From NCBI GenBank assembly GCA_033182465.1, contig CP137320.1, positions 2,790,001 through 2,854,000 on the forward strand: DNA of 64,000 nt, given 5' to 3'. Each line of letters begins with the position of its first letter. The stretch's first letter is position 1. The position numbers and the translations under genes were made by a program. This DNA comes from Sanghuangporus weigelae (taxonomy: Eukaryota > Basidiomycota > Agaricomycetes > Hymenochaetales > Hymenochaetaceae). Shown one piece after another: positions 30,249-41,244 of the stretch. A model generated the notes under the pieces. It did no database searches. It saw nothing but the letters and a program-made list of their open reading frames with translations, and was not told the origin of the DNA.

Positions 30249-32970
30249 CCTTACTCGCTTAGGGACCGCTTATTGTGGAGTCAGGACATATATGTTGTAC
30301 GTATGTTTTGATTTTTTGCCAATACGTTACTGTACATAGGCTATCTTTCCCACTCAGGCACTAATGCTGTAAATCCCTGGAACAATTAAGGTACGGAGGT
30401 TTTGCGGCTATGTATGAATTTGAATTGTGCCTGACGACGGAAACAACATAACTTATCGGAATATATATGTTGTAGCGATTTTCCTCTCGGAACTTATGTG
30501 AAGTTTGAATGTTTTTTCCTTCCACGGTATGTTTCTTTTTTCATTCATTTCAATTGATCGCGGGGTTCTTGTGCCGTGAAGAACTTTCTTTCAGATTGGC
30601 TCTTTTCGCACACGCATACATACGTATCTAACGAGATCTCTTGAAGTATACCAACTGCGCAGTCAGAGAAGGAAATATGTGCAAGCGGTTCAATAGAAAA
30701 TTCGAGTCAGAAAACGATGAAACAGAATTGACTTCATTCGTGCGAGGTCTGTTCATTAGTGTTTCTGCTGAGCAGAATCTGGTGGAGGTCGGTCCGGGAA
30801 TACTGCCGTGGTTTAAAACATAGCATAAGCATTCTTCTAGAAAGCGGGTGCATCATTGCAGAATTCGTCGATGTGAAGCGCAAAAATACATATGAATAGT
30901 TCTCGTCCGGATGAGCACCTCCCCAGATTTTTTTTTGGAATGCGAGCGCTAAAGTAAACCACACGATCAGCGGATCAGCTTGTTTGCAGCTTACTGTTTT
31001 CAAATGTTTGAACACCGAGAGTCCATGCTTATTGAGCGCTTCCGGGCTGGTGTAGCACCGACTCTTTCTTGGCAGAACTAGACAGTCTTAACTGACTTGC
31101 TCTGAAAGACCATATCCCGATTTTAACGGCAGTCACAAAGAGAGCCAAACGTAGATCGCAATGCTCCGAGAATACCCAGGTTTCTAGCGCTTCAGCCTCC
31201 CATCTGTCAGTAAGTACGCAACAATCAAGGCCTCACAAAGAATGAAACGAAACTGCCTGTCTTTTCTGTCCAACTCATCTTTACCACCGTTCTCAAAACG
31301 GACATAACTCCTTTTAGAATCGATTTGAACCGAAAAGAGAACTGTCAGACATAGTTTCAGAGCAGCTTTTTTTTTCCAGGACCGCCAGCGAGCGTCTATG
31401 AGCATGGCACTGGCGTACGTATACTGACGAATTTTTTGATCTCCGTCGGGCCTGGAATCAAATAGAAGCACGATTGACAGCCTGCGGGTAACCCGGCGTC
31501 TGTTTCAGCACCCTCGGAGGGAACAGCTCTGGGCCTCGGGCGCGGGCGCATACGGGCCACGCCAGCCAGAATAATTACTAAGTGATTTCCTGACAGCTGT
31601 CACTTTTGTTTTGCTTACCTGTCAGAGTGGCCGTTCGTGATTAGAAAGTTAAGCACGAGATGAGAAACGGCGTGGGAGTTCTATTTTTGTCGTAAGGGCC
31701 TGTCGGTCGGTCAGTCATCTAGACTCTTTACGCCTCGGTGAAATTGATCCCACCGAGAAAGGGGTAACTGCTCGCAAGGCTATCAAACACGTCCCAGGAG
31801 CGACATAGAAGCACACAATCTGAATAAGATTCAGTTCCTCACTCGATCTCTTCTCAGACTCTTGATGAACTGACCTTGATGGCTCGCGGAAAGACCAACT
31901 AACTATATCCAGCCAGGAGAACATAGCTTCAGCGTGCTGGATTCAGGCTTAATGAACAGTACTTACTTAGCCATCCGAATGGTACGCACGATCGGAAACC
32001 TTCCCAATAGCAGTTCTCGAGCCTGGGCCATCTAGACGCCGCATGGTACTGATGGAGTCTTTACCCACATCAAACCGAATCGTCTTTGCTATGTGCATAG
32101 CATCGTCTTTAGCCACTATATTCCCCAACTCGTTCCGATGCGATCGAAAGGAATGAATGGTGCACGCCCGTAATTAGACGCACAAAAGCCGAGACCGCGC
32201 GACCGCAGGCAACGACACGTTATCTTCATCTTGTCAAGTTCGCTGCTAGTGCACTTGCGGATCGTTCTAAGTTTATCTATCAGCGCAAAGCATCTGTTCT
32301 CTTCTCCCATACTTTGCATCTCTATCGTTCTGGAGGGGCCTGGGCCTGGATCGATCACACTTTGAACGAACCAAAACACTATCGTTATGGACGGCACGCC
32401 TTCATTCATTCGTTCAGATCTTCGAGACAACGTCTCGGGCTAGAATCGAAAAGACGGGCAAACTTCAACTCCGTCGTCTTTGCAGTGTTACGGGACCCGC
32501 GAGAGCCAAGTGATTGAGACAGGTAGCTTGCTACGATGTAAGGATGAAGAGAGAGAGTCTAGACTTCCATTCGTCCTCGCATTTTGAGCGGAGATTGAAA
32601 TGACAATGCCAATTTTGGCCACAACGAAACGTTTGGGCAAGATCGATGCCTTGAAGAGGTTTTGCCTCATCGAATTGGTTCTTCAACGTAAAAGATACGA
32701 TGAGTCGGACTGTGTATATAGATCTTAAACTTTACTGCAGAAAATGTCCGAGACTTAAGTGGATAGATGAAAGGAACTGAGGAACATGTTGAAGATGGGG
32801 CATCGAGGATCGCAGTTTTCGACGATGAAATTAATCTATGAATGAAAGGATATTTTGGAGACATCAGCTTCTTGAGCTGGTGTGGGGAGGTCATTAGTAC
32901 AAGGATAGATGAAAGCGGAGGTTGATGGAGAATCCAGTGGTCTTCTCAAAGGTTTACAGCTTGTTACGCG

Positions 32971-33548
32971 TTACACGCCAGCCGTCCGAGAGAAAAAGTC
33001 GTATACCACTTGAGTACTTGCATCCTCAAAGTCCCGAATGAACTCGGCCTTCTCCGGGTCTCTGTACTGTAAGAAGAGAGAACTATAAAGTTCTTGGCAG
33101 AGTGGATCCAAACGATACCTTCAATTGAATGAAAACAAGGATTCGTGTCTTGGCTAAACATAGGTGACTTGGCTTTTCTGACGCGGATAAATCGCCTCTA
33201 TCATTATGCTCTGTCCTAACGCAGCCTTTGATCCATTCGGTAAAGACTTGTACTATCTTGGCCCTGGAAAATTTGCTCTCCGTTGCAATAATAATGCGCA
33301 AGAAAGTATTCCGTTCTCGTATCAACTTCAATATTTGCTCGGATCGCAAAACAAATCCATTGAAGTCTTACTGATAAATTGCGTTCAGTTTTGTTTCGCG
33401 TTTTGATAAAGTGCTCATAGAGAAACACACCACCGTTCTTACGAAGGGTCCCGTAGAACGCGGGGTCGACGGAACACGGCAGACGCAGACCGATTCCGAC
33501 GTCGTGGGGATCGTCCCGTACTGGGAAGTCTCGGCTCGATCCGGGCAT
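32971..33548 (-). CDS. Possible three-exon gene, unknown protein
   Basis: Three segments (33548-33372, 33256-33119, 33066-32971) with GTAAGA, GTATCG donors and AAG, CAG acceptors join in phase 0 throughout to a 136-residue frame. The last exon is the most protein-like: YRDPEKAEFIRDFEDASTQV then VYDFFSRTAGV and a stop. The middle one ends TRILVFIQLK, giving a continuous-looking helix across the junction. The first exon contains DPHDVGIGLRLP and NGGVFLYEHF. I do not recognise the family. Upstream exons may exist, since the start was chosen only as the first ATG in frame. Phase agreement over two introns supports coding, but chance agreement or a decaying gene remains possible. Confidence 0.35.
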
Positions 33549-35040
33549 TCCGGCGTTGTGGATCGATCACCTGGGAGATTTCGAAACAGACCAGACACGT
33601 GGAAGACGGAAGATCATTGGACCCTGCGCTAGTACAAACTCAAAACAACATCCCGTATCGCAGTTCCGGTGGACCTGGCATTTGTCGCAACGAGAGACTT
33701 CCCAATTAGCTGCGCAGAAGGAGGATTGTTGACTACCAAAAAAACATCGGTACATAAGTTTTCCTCCGCAGTCATCGGGCGCCAGTCAAAGTGTGGGCGG
33801 AAAATCAAAGCTTCCCAGAGTGATCAAAGTAAAGCCAGCGTCTGAACTGCAAACGCGTAGCGCGATGATATCGCACGAACGTCCGATCATCGCATTCCGA
33901 GAGGTGATAAGCTCTGAGAGTTATCATCAGCTTTCCGGGTAAAATTACGTGGGGGAGGGCGAAGACGCCTAGACAACAGGTGTATTTTCGCCGCTATCGT
34001 TCAAAACCCGAAAGTTATCCTACCCTGCCTCTCGGCGTAAGTATGAAGCAAGATTCCACATGAAAGACTTCACGGTCGTTGTATAGTCGACTTTGAGCAA
34101 TGCAGATCCCGTCGGTAGACGTGGCCGCACAGAGATCTCTAGCCAGGAACGGCGAAGTCGATCACGGAAAGACAAAGTTCTTGCCTGAAATTGTGTTTTG
34201 AGTCGTCGATTCTCGTTCTCCTGAAAGTCAGGCCCAGGTCCCGACGAACGGCACAGCCATCTATCTCTCTGTGCCTGCCAGCTCGATTAAAGTAGTGGAT
34301 CACGTGCACATCGCCGGACGTTCCGAATTTCCGTTGTGTTTCAGTCCAGAACCTCGTCAAGCGGAAAACGAGCAACGCCTATCCTAAGAGCAAAGCTCTA
34401 GGCGAAGAGAACAAGGCGGCCCATAGACAAGTAAGTTTGCAAGACTTTAGGTTATGGATCAGGAATTTTAAAGTTCTTCCCTGCCATGGCTGAGACGTGA
34501 AGCTTATCAAAAATGGTCAGATGTAGAGACACGCTTCCAATTTCGTGCAAGTTTTCCTACCGGGTATATCATCTTGATTCATCCGACATGGTATGGTGAC
34601 TGTAACATAAGTGCTCTTAAGTTGTCATCTGATCTGCCCGCACGAGCCTGTGACCTGCGTTTCTTGTAGAACAGCAGTTGGATGGATGGAATTTCTTCAT
34701 ATGAGGCTAGGCTAGACTCGAATTCCCTTGTACCTCACGAGGTCCGCGAAGCTCATGTCCCAGAGTACGTGAACATCTAGGCTCGGAGCGTTTTACTCCG
34801 TAAGGATAAAGAGCTTAACCCTGTAGGAATTGTAACAACTTTGGACAACCTTGTATTCTAGAGACGCATGTTGAGTTCTTGCAATCGGCTCCTTTACTCC
34901 CTTTCGAGATACCAATTCAGCTCAGATCGCAAATTGAACGGCTTCTAGATGCATCAACTTGACGTCCAGGCTATTCTAAGTACAGTCAGGGCAACAATTT
35001 ACTTATTGATCTCTTCATCGTGCCAGGTGATTTGAGATAT
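33549..35040. other. Gene-free interval
   Basis: About 1.5 kb with only short unsupported frames; no RNA gene, repeat array or transposon signature was recognised. Confidence 0.4.
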
Positions 35041-35257
35041 CTAGTCCTGGCAAGTATCTGCATCTTCTTGGTTCTCCAAAAACCTGTAACTATACCCATG
35101 CATGAATGGTGTGTCGATGTAAAAGAATTGGCCCTCAATGTAACGAGACTGTTTTGTAAAGAGATTATTAATTCAGCGGACCGTAGGTAGTCAAGTACAC
35201 GCAAAATGCAATCTCAGTGGCAAAACAGACGAAATCCCGTCTTTTCCACTTCTTTGC
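35041..35257 (-). pseudogene. C-terminal gene fragment divergent from RPF2
   Basis: Two segments look coding. The terminal one (35148-35041) starts at an aaacag acceptor and reads SRYIEGQFFYIDTPFMHGYS then YRFLENQEDADTCQD and a stop. The one before it (35257-35201) reads AKKWKRRDFVCFATEIAFC into a GTGTAC donor, in matching phase. No start codon or further upstream exon is available before the divergent RPF2 promoter, so I call it a truncated remnant. The family is not recognised. The composition of the last exon is unlike random intergenic translation. Confidence 0.35.
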
Positions 35258-35386
35258 CTATTTTGACGTGTTTGTATTTTAGCACACGTGATTGGACGTG
35301 TTGTGACGGCCCGTGACTCTATCACAAATTTTAAGTGATCGACCGTACCGATTGAGAACTTCTAAGTACCTAGCTAGCTGTTCAAC

Positions 35387-36583
35387 ATGCTTAGAGTCGT
35401 GTGAGTGAGACAAATAGAGCTCTAGTGGGTAATTTCGACTGACTGTATACCTCAGTAAGCCGCGAAATGCTAGATCTAAAAGGGCACTTGAGGCCCGAGA
35501 GCCCAAAGAAGTTGAGGATCCTCGTACCGCAGTTTTCGTCAAGGGAACTTCGACTGGAGAAGTATTGAATTCAGTACTGAAAGAGCTGGTATGCATCCTG
35601 CTTCCATACTCTGCATTATAAATAATCTTGCTTACTTGGTTGGTCGGTACAGATGGCTTTGAAACGGCCTCACGCAATTTCGTTTTCAAAGAAAAATACC
35701 ATTCGACCATTCGAGGACACCTCGTCGTTAGAATTCTGGGCGGACAAGAACGATGCCTCGTTATTCGTTGTTGCACAGAGCACGAAGAAGAGGCCAGATG
35801 GATTGACGTTCGTGCGAATGTTCAATAACAAGGTACTCGATATGATCGAGGTTGGAGTCGATAAGTTTGTGAGCATGGATGAATTCAAGGTGCGATTTCC
35901 TATCAATCTCTTATTTCTTTGGCCTAATATCGTATTCACTCACATAGACAAGGAAAGCAACTCCGGGACATAGGCCACTGATGCATTTTGCCTCAGACCT
36001 GTTCGACACACACCCTCGCTTCATGCAACTAAAATCTCTGCTACTAGACTTCTTCGGGAGTGAAATCATAGATGGGATACACCTTTCCGGTGTCGAACAT
36101 GTCATAAGCGTGCAGCTTGCTCCGACGCCCGAAGGGCTAAACAATGCCAGTGCTATCTTGTTAGACTCGGACGACACCAAAAACCTTCCAAAAGTCCACA
36201 TCCGGACATACACCATTAACGCAGTTGCTTCAGGCACAAAAGTGCCTAGAGTCGAGCTCGTCCCGATGGGTCCTTCTTTCGACCTCACTCTCCGTCGACA
36301 CCAGCCCGCAGACCCGGAGATGCTGAAAGCCGCGTTGAAACGACCGAAACTCAAGAAACAGGACGTCGAGAAGGGTCTAGGGAAAAGGAAGAAGAACGTC
36401 GAGGTGGACGAGATGGGCGATGTTCGCGGACGCTTGCATATCGGAAAGCAGGATTTGAGCAAGTTGCAGGCGAAGAAGATGAAGGCGTTACGAGACATTC
36501 CTGTTCCTGGAGAGGAGTCAGAGTCAGATTCGGGGTCGGACTCAGACGAGGAGCCCAGTACGAAACGAAGAAGAGCTGCTTGA
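35387..36583 (+). CDS. RPF2: Ribosome production factor 2 homologue, Brix domain
   Basis: Four exons (35387-35400, 35456-35588, 35653-35889, 35948-36583) splice in phase to 339 residues, close to the yeast and human RPF2 length. The N-terminus reads MLRVVKPRNARSKRALEARE, the hallmark start of RPF2. The Brix domain (~30-240) follows: VFVKGTSTGEVLNSVLKEL, ALKRPHAISFSKKN, EFWADKNDASLFVVAQSTKK, RPLMHFASDLFDTHPRF. The C-terminus is basic then acidic (ESESDSGSDSDEEPSTKRRR), a nucleolar-type tail. With Rrs1, RPF2 brings the 5S RNP (5S rRNA, uL18, uL5) into pre-60S particles in the nucleolus. The first exon is only 14 nt, so callers starting at the ATG in exon 3 (35653) lose 49 residues. It is convergent with the deubiquitinase gene, 188 bp apart. 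Confidence 0.93.
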
Positions 36584-36771
36584 TTGTTTTACTATCATTC
36601 ACTTTCTACTTGTATATTCATTTTGAACTACTGGTGTGTTATATACTCGTCTTATTGCTCTGCTATGCGATTTGCGTGCCATCAAGAAGTTGCCAGTTAC
36701 ACGGTTCTCTTTCATCATTGTCTCTATCGTTAGATCGTTCTTCAATATGTCCATGCAAGACATTACCCGTT

Positions 36772-39715
36772 TCAAACCCGCTCGAAAACATACAGATAAG
36801 CAAGCTTCTTCAGCTCCCTTACGCTATCGTCGTCCGCACGAACGACCTTCTCGTCATTGAAGAGGACCCAGCCTTCCCTTTCTGTTTTGATATGCGCGAC
36901 GTAATGTCCCGAGTGAACCGAAGGACCCTTATGAGAGATGAAAACTTTGAGACGATATTTCGCTGGTAGGGTCGCTGATCCCCCGGGATGCTTTGGAGCA
37001 CCAGTCGCTGCAGCGGGCGCAGAGGTGTCTTCGCCCATGTCATCAGGATGACTGAAAAGCCAGTCAACAGCTCGTTCGGAATTACCTCCCTGAGGATGAT
37101 ACGGTCAGATCCTGGTCGAAAACTATAACGGAGATGAAGAACATACAGTTTCACGCAGCGCTTTACGCGCCTGAGCAGGGGTGAATCCCATATCAACAAG
37201 CATGCTGATCTGTTCCGGAGACGGTTCTGGCTTGCTGGATGAAGCGCTTCCACCAGCAGGAAATGGATCATCGATATCTACAACAGAATATAATCAACAT
37301 GGACTGAAGTACATCATCTTCAAAGGAGATCAGCTCACCAGGATCTTCCATATGCGCGAATAGCCACTCCATAGCCGCCTCTGGATCCGCATTTCCCGTT
37401 GCTAGTAATGCTTTCTTGCATCGTATCTGCGGGAAACCCATTGCTTCTAGCTGACTCAACGCAGCTTCAGTGAATGTCGGTTCCGCAGCCGCTACAACGC
37501 ATTATTGAACATCATGATTGATTCGGCAACATATTTCGTTTCATACCAGCTGCATCATCGGGAAATTCGACTTCTCCAGGCTGTAAGCCGTGGCCAAGAT
37601 ACGAATCCAACGCTAATTCGTCATTCTCGGGAAGAATGAGTGGAATATCTGTTCTTTGTCAATTAAGTGACCATCGGACGCTGATGGGAAATCTTACCGA
37701 GTTTCGCTGGAACCCAGTTTACGAGCTGGAACTTTTTGGCATGCAAAACGAGTACTTTCGGAAAAGTGGAGAAGCGAGCCCGTCTGTAGAGAGATAAAAT
37801 ATGAGCATGTTCAGGATTCAGGAGCGAGCAGAACGGCTCACTTCATTGCAAGGACCGTCTTGCTGCAATTTGGACAACGATATTCCAATGCTTCGTCCCC
37901 AGTTACCAAGTCTAGGGTCTCTTTCAATGTCACATTCTCATAGATGGTCTTCCCCTCCTCGTCCTTGCCTTTCTCGCGCGCTGATACTGGCACGCTTAGA
38001 AGATCCTGGCTGTCCACTCGATATCTGACGCGCTTACACTCCCCACACTGTAATCTCTGCTCCATGCCAAACGTGAATATTTCTGTCGGCTCGTCCTCCT
38101 GCTTAGGCTGACGTTTCTTCGCGTCCTGGCGCAGAACCGTTAGCAAGTGCAAAAAGAACTCTTCAGCATCCTGCTGCCGCATGGTTGCGAATTCCGCATG
38201 ACCTTTCCCGATTAACGCCTTGAACGATGCGGGTTTTATTCCTTCTTGGAAAACTGGTGTTGGAGAGTCGTGGAGCATTGCGTCCTCCGACGGTTCCGTA
38301 CGAGGCTTTGAATAACGCCCAGACAGCAAACCATCTGCGAGTTTATACATCTGACATTCAAGGCACGACGCGGGAAGAGGTTCCGGACATAGCTGCCAGT
38401 GACGGGATGCGGAAGGCAAATATCTTTTTTGGAAGTCGGGGAGTGAAAAGAGCACTTGGGCTACTGAGGCCATGTAGCAACTATATCTCCTTTAAGCAAA
38501 AATCATTGGCTTGAGAAATAGCTCATACCTATTACCCAAATTCGTCAACCCAGTCAGGCCCGGACCAAAGACAGGTTCAAGAGCGTTCCCCGATTCATCC
38601 GTCAGGCTGAAGTCAAAGTTGAGGTTGTGCTCAATTTGCTACGTGCAAGCTATGAGTATACGCTCGATCAATCGACAATCTGTACGAACCAGCTCGGTCA
38701 TCGTCTTTTCTGTTTTGGTCTGCTGCGCAACATTGATGCCAAAGATTGAGAGATGCGCAGCAAGGTCTGGGTCAAGTTTTGCGTCGTTACACTCATAGCA
38801 GTAGATATCTACACGGTCGAGGAGTCAGAAATAGGTTTGAGCCAACAGGATGGATACTAACCGGCGCTACCCTCGGGAGTGATAGTGCCGAGCTTGACGC
38901 TGACCGGGTGCCGTGTTTCTTCAAAGTGAGCTAATCCATGGCCGTTACCTCCCAATCCACCATACTGCGACCTGCCACATCCGAGAGACCCGCAAGTAAG
39001 GCAAAGCCACAGGTTCTCTTTCAGATCGCATTTTTGGCACTGTGCGAGGCCAGATTCTTCTATAGGACCTGCCAATTCTGATTGCTCCAATAACAAGGCA
39101 TGCTCGCATGCTTCGATCTCTTCTTCCCAAGCCTTCACTTCTGATTGTCGTGCAGATGACAGTGAATTCATGATATCTCGTACGAGTTCTTTCACCTTTG
39201 CATCATCAGAAAGTTCGGGGAGCTCCCGCCCTGACTGGCTTTCGCAGCCCCAGCATTTCAGTGTTGTGATGTGATCAAATTTATCTTCTTCCCTTTCTTC
39301 TATGATTGCCAGCTTCGTCATCTTGGCGGGAGGCTCTTCACGGCCCTCCTGTATCCAATCGATCAGCATATTTCTGATTGTTCACGATTGATGCGATGGA
39401 GACGCACCCTCCTTAGACTTGTTGGTTTGGGTCTCCGCTTGATGTTCAAGGCGAAGTTATGGCCTGTCTTCTCAACATGCGTTCGTGCATGATGGCGTTC
39501 TGAACTGAGGCAGCCACCATCGAAGCACGTCAGACAGACATCAATGCCTGCTTCGCTGTCCTGAACGAGCTATGAGTGTGGCGCAACGGAGCAGGAGCAA
39601 AACGAGGCACCTGATTGTCAAAGCATTGTGTGCACTCCTCGCGATGAACAGATTGCGAAAGCCTTGGGCCAGAAAGCTGAGCCAAGCGAGGTATATGCGC
39701 ACAGTCTGCGGCCAT
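36772..39715 (-). CDS. UBP14: Ubiquitin carboxyl-terminal hydrolase, USP5/IsoT/Ubp14 type
   Basis: Eleven exons (39715-39611, 39560-39408, 39348-38862, 38808-38690, 38638-38529, 38480-37842, 37783-37698, 37648-37547, 37491-37339, 37277-37147, 37089-36772) join in phase to 800 residues, the normal USP5 length. Order: N-terminal cryptic zinc finger (CTQCF...CLTCFDGGCLSSERH, ~29-77), canonical ZnF-UBP (CQKC...CLTCGSLGCGR...HGLAHFEETRH, ~190-245), Cys box LTNLGNSCYMASVAQ with nucleophile ~Cys326, UBA1 (~605-650), UBA2 (SMLVDMGFTPAQARKALRE, ~670-697), and His box SVHSGHYVAH (~755). All catalytic landmarks are present. The enzyme cuts unanchored polyubiquitin chains from the free C-terminal glycine end, recycling monomers for the proteasome. 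The exon 2/3 intron needs the second cag acceptor; the first gives a stop. Confidence 0.94.
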
Positions 39716-40122
39716 TTGAGTTTGGGATTACAGCAGATGTGATGGAGATGAATGGAGAGGAGCACCTTTGAATCAGAGCTAGCTGCGGACACGCGTCCAT
39801 CACGTGGGCATCGTGTCGCGACGCGCCTTCATCATTGCCTTCACTGCATTTGCAAGGTCCTCACAGATTCAAAGAAATATACTCGCAATGTCACACATGC
39901 TGCGATAGGCATGGTCAACGTGAACGAAGAGCTCTTGATTACGCAAAGCTTTCAAGCCACTGTCGCATGGGGTATTCGACCAATCAAATCGATCCGTTGC
40001 ACTTGATTCCGATTGAACACTATAGACGCAGACAGATTTGAACAGATTTCGTAACATATGCAAAATTCCCATCAAAGCAAGAAGACACCACTACAGGATG
40101 GTCTGGCCAGGGAATGAACCAA
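39716..40122. other. Intergenic, no gene seen
   Basis: About 400 bp between two minus-strand genes: promoter of the deubiquitinase and 3' flank of the next gene. Short frames are shadows. Confidence 0.5.
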
Positions 40123-40860
40123 TCATTCAACCGACTCTTCAGCAACATGTGTCGCTTCAGCAGCCTTGTCAGCGTCTTCGTTCGCTTCTTTAGCACCTTT
40201 AACATCACCATCTACTTCTTCCTTCACGTTCTTACTTCCAACTACGGTCGCATTGATCCTGTTTGAGCGAAAATCATCAGGTCATTTTTATCAAGAACGG
40301 GAGGAACTCGATTCAACGCACGAGATCATAGCGTGCACTTTCTCAGACTCGCCACCATCAGGGTTCGGTATCTCAATCGTGACGCGCTTGCTGCCCTTCC
40401 AGCCATAGCTTCCCGTGCTAAACTCCGTGGGGATCAGCGTAACAGAACCGATCGCGCCTGGATCAGCAGCTGTCGATGGCACAGTCTTGTCATCATCAGC
40501 AATGGCTGGTGGTGTGTGCGTAAAATTAACGTGAAGTGGGAGGGCCTTTGATTTGAAGGCTGATGGGGCCAGAGATGTCTGATGGGTACATCCAGACGAT
40601 CAGAAACTGGGTCTGCTGTCAGTGTACCAAGAATACGGTATACGTACTCTAGCACCCTTCTTGCCTCCTTTAGCTGTGCCTTTTCCGTTCTTTGCAGACG
40701 ATTTGGGCGATTCAGTGTTCTTTGGATTCTTTGAAGAACGTGTTTCTCTTGGTTCAGACTCAGGAGCGCTACGTTTAGTTCCTGTATAAACGGAGCGTCA
40801 TTTTTGAGCCACAGACATCCGATGGTGCCAAAACAATGTATGAGAAGACGTACCAGCCAT
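40123..40860 (-). CDS. Small charged nuclear-type protein, family unnamed
   Basis: Five exons (40860-40854, 40781-40648, 40615-40531, 40505-40322, 40258-40123) splice in phase to 181 residues. The N-terminus is Lys/Ser/Gly-rich (MAGTKRSAPESEPRETRSSK, TAKGGKKGAR), a nuclear-localisation-like basic segment. A compact core follows (FLIVWMYPSDISGPISLQIK; IGSVTLIPTEFSTGSYGWKG; SKRVTIEIPNPDGGESEKV), probably beta-rich. The C-terminus is an acidic Ala/Glu helix (EANEDADKAAEATHVAEE). I do not recognise a named domain; the pattern suggests a conserved basidiomycete protein. The first exon is 7 nt (ATGGCTG), invisible to ORF finders; it is supported by an exact GTACGT donor, a cag acceptor and a TATA run ~55 bp upstream. 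The third acceptor is a tandem cagcag, so isoforms with or without one Gln are possible. Confidence 0.75.
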
Positions 40861-41244
40861 AATCGTGGTTTGATTTGAAGAGTGAAGAGAACAAGACAAA
40901 GAAATATGAACTCATATATATATACCAGAGCTCGGCAAACCTGGATAGAATTGTGGCCGTGGTCGACAAGCCAACGCTCCACGTGCAGGCCACGTGAGAC
41001 TCCTGTTTCATCTAATCACTAAATCAGATCAAGAATACAAGAAGCAAATCGTCTCGGATTGTTCAGGATACAATCTATGGCTATGGAAAGTACATGCAAT
41101 AGTACGGATAGCACCACTCATCGAATTCGACAATCACTGCTATTTATAAATAAATATCGAAAGGTAGATTAAATAGGACTGGTTCACGGCAAAGCGCCGC
41201 TTGTGTATGAAAAGAAGAGATTATGTCCACTCTCATGCAACTGC
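40861..41244. promoter_or_regulatory. Intergenic with TATA run for the 40860 gene
   Basis: About 380 bp. A TATATATATA run at 40914-40924 on both strands lies ~55 bp above ATG 40860, a normal TATA spacing. The rest is 3' flank of the cysteine-rich gene. Confidence 0.55.

Larger units (their letters stand above)
26624..32970. other. Long gene-poor upstream region of the C2H2 gene, repeat-rich 27-30.3 kb
   Basis: About 6.3 kb. The part next to the zinc-finger gene is CT-rich and probably carries its promoter and a long 5' leader. From 27.2 to 30.3 kb the DNA is dense in mono-, di-, tetra- and pentanucleotide repeats (main ones listed separately). From 30.6 to 32.9 kb there are short minus-strand frames (30734-31015, 31184-31471, 32116-32430) that I could not splice into a gene. 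No transposon domain was recognised. Confidence 0.4.

Noticed and set aside
35279-35776. 165-codon minus-strand frame across the RPF2 5' region
   Set aside because: It is antisense to RPF2 exons 1-3 and has no recognisable content; only the separate segment at 35041-35257 is protein-like.
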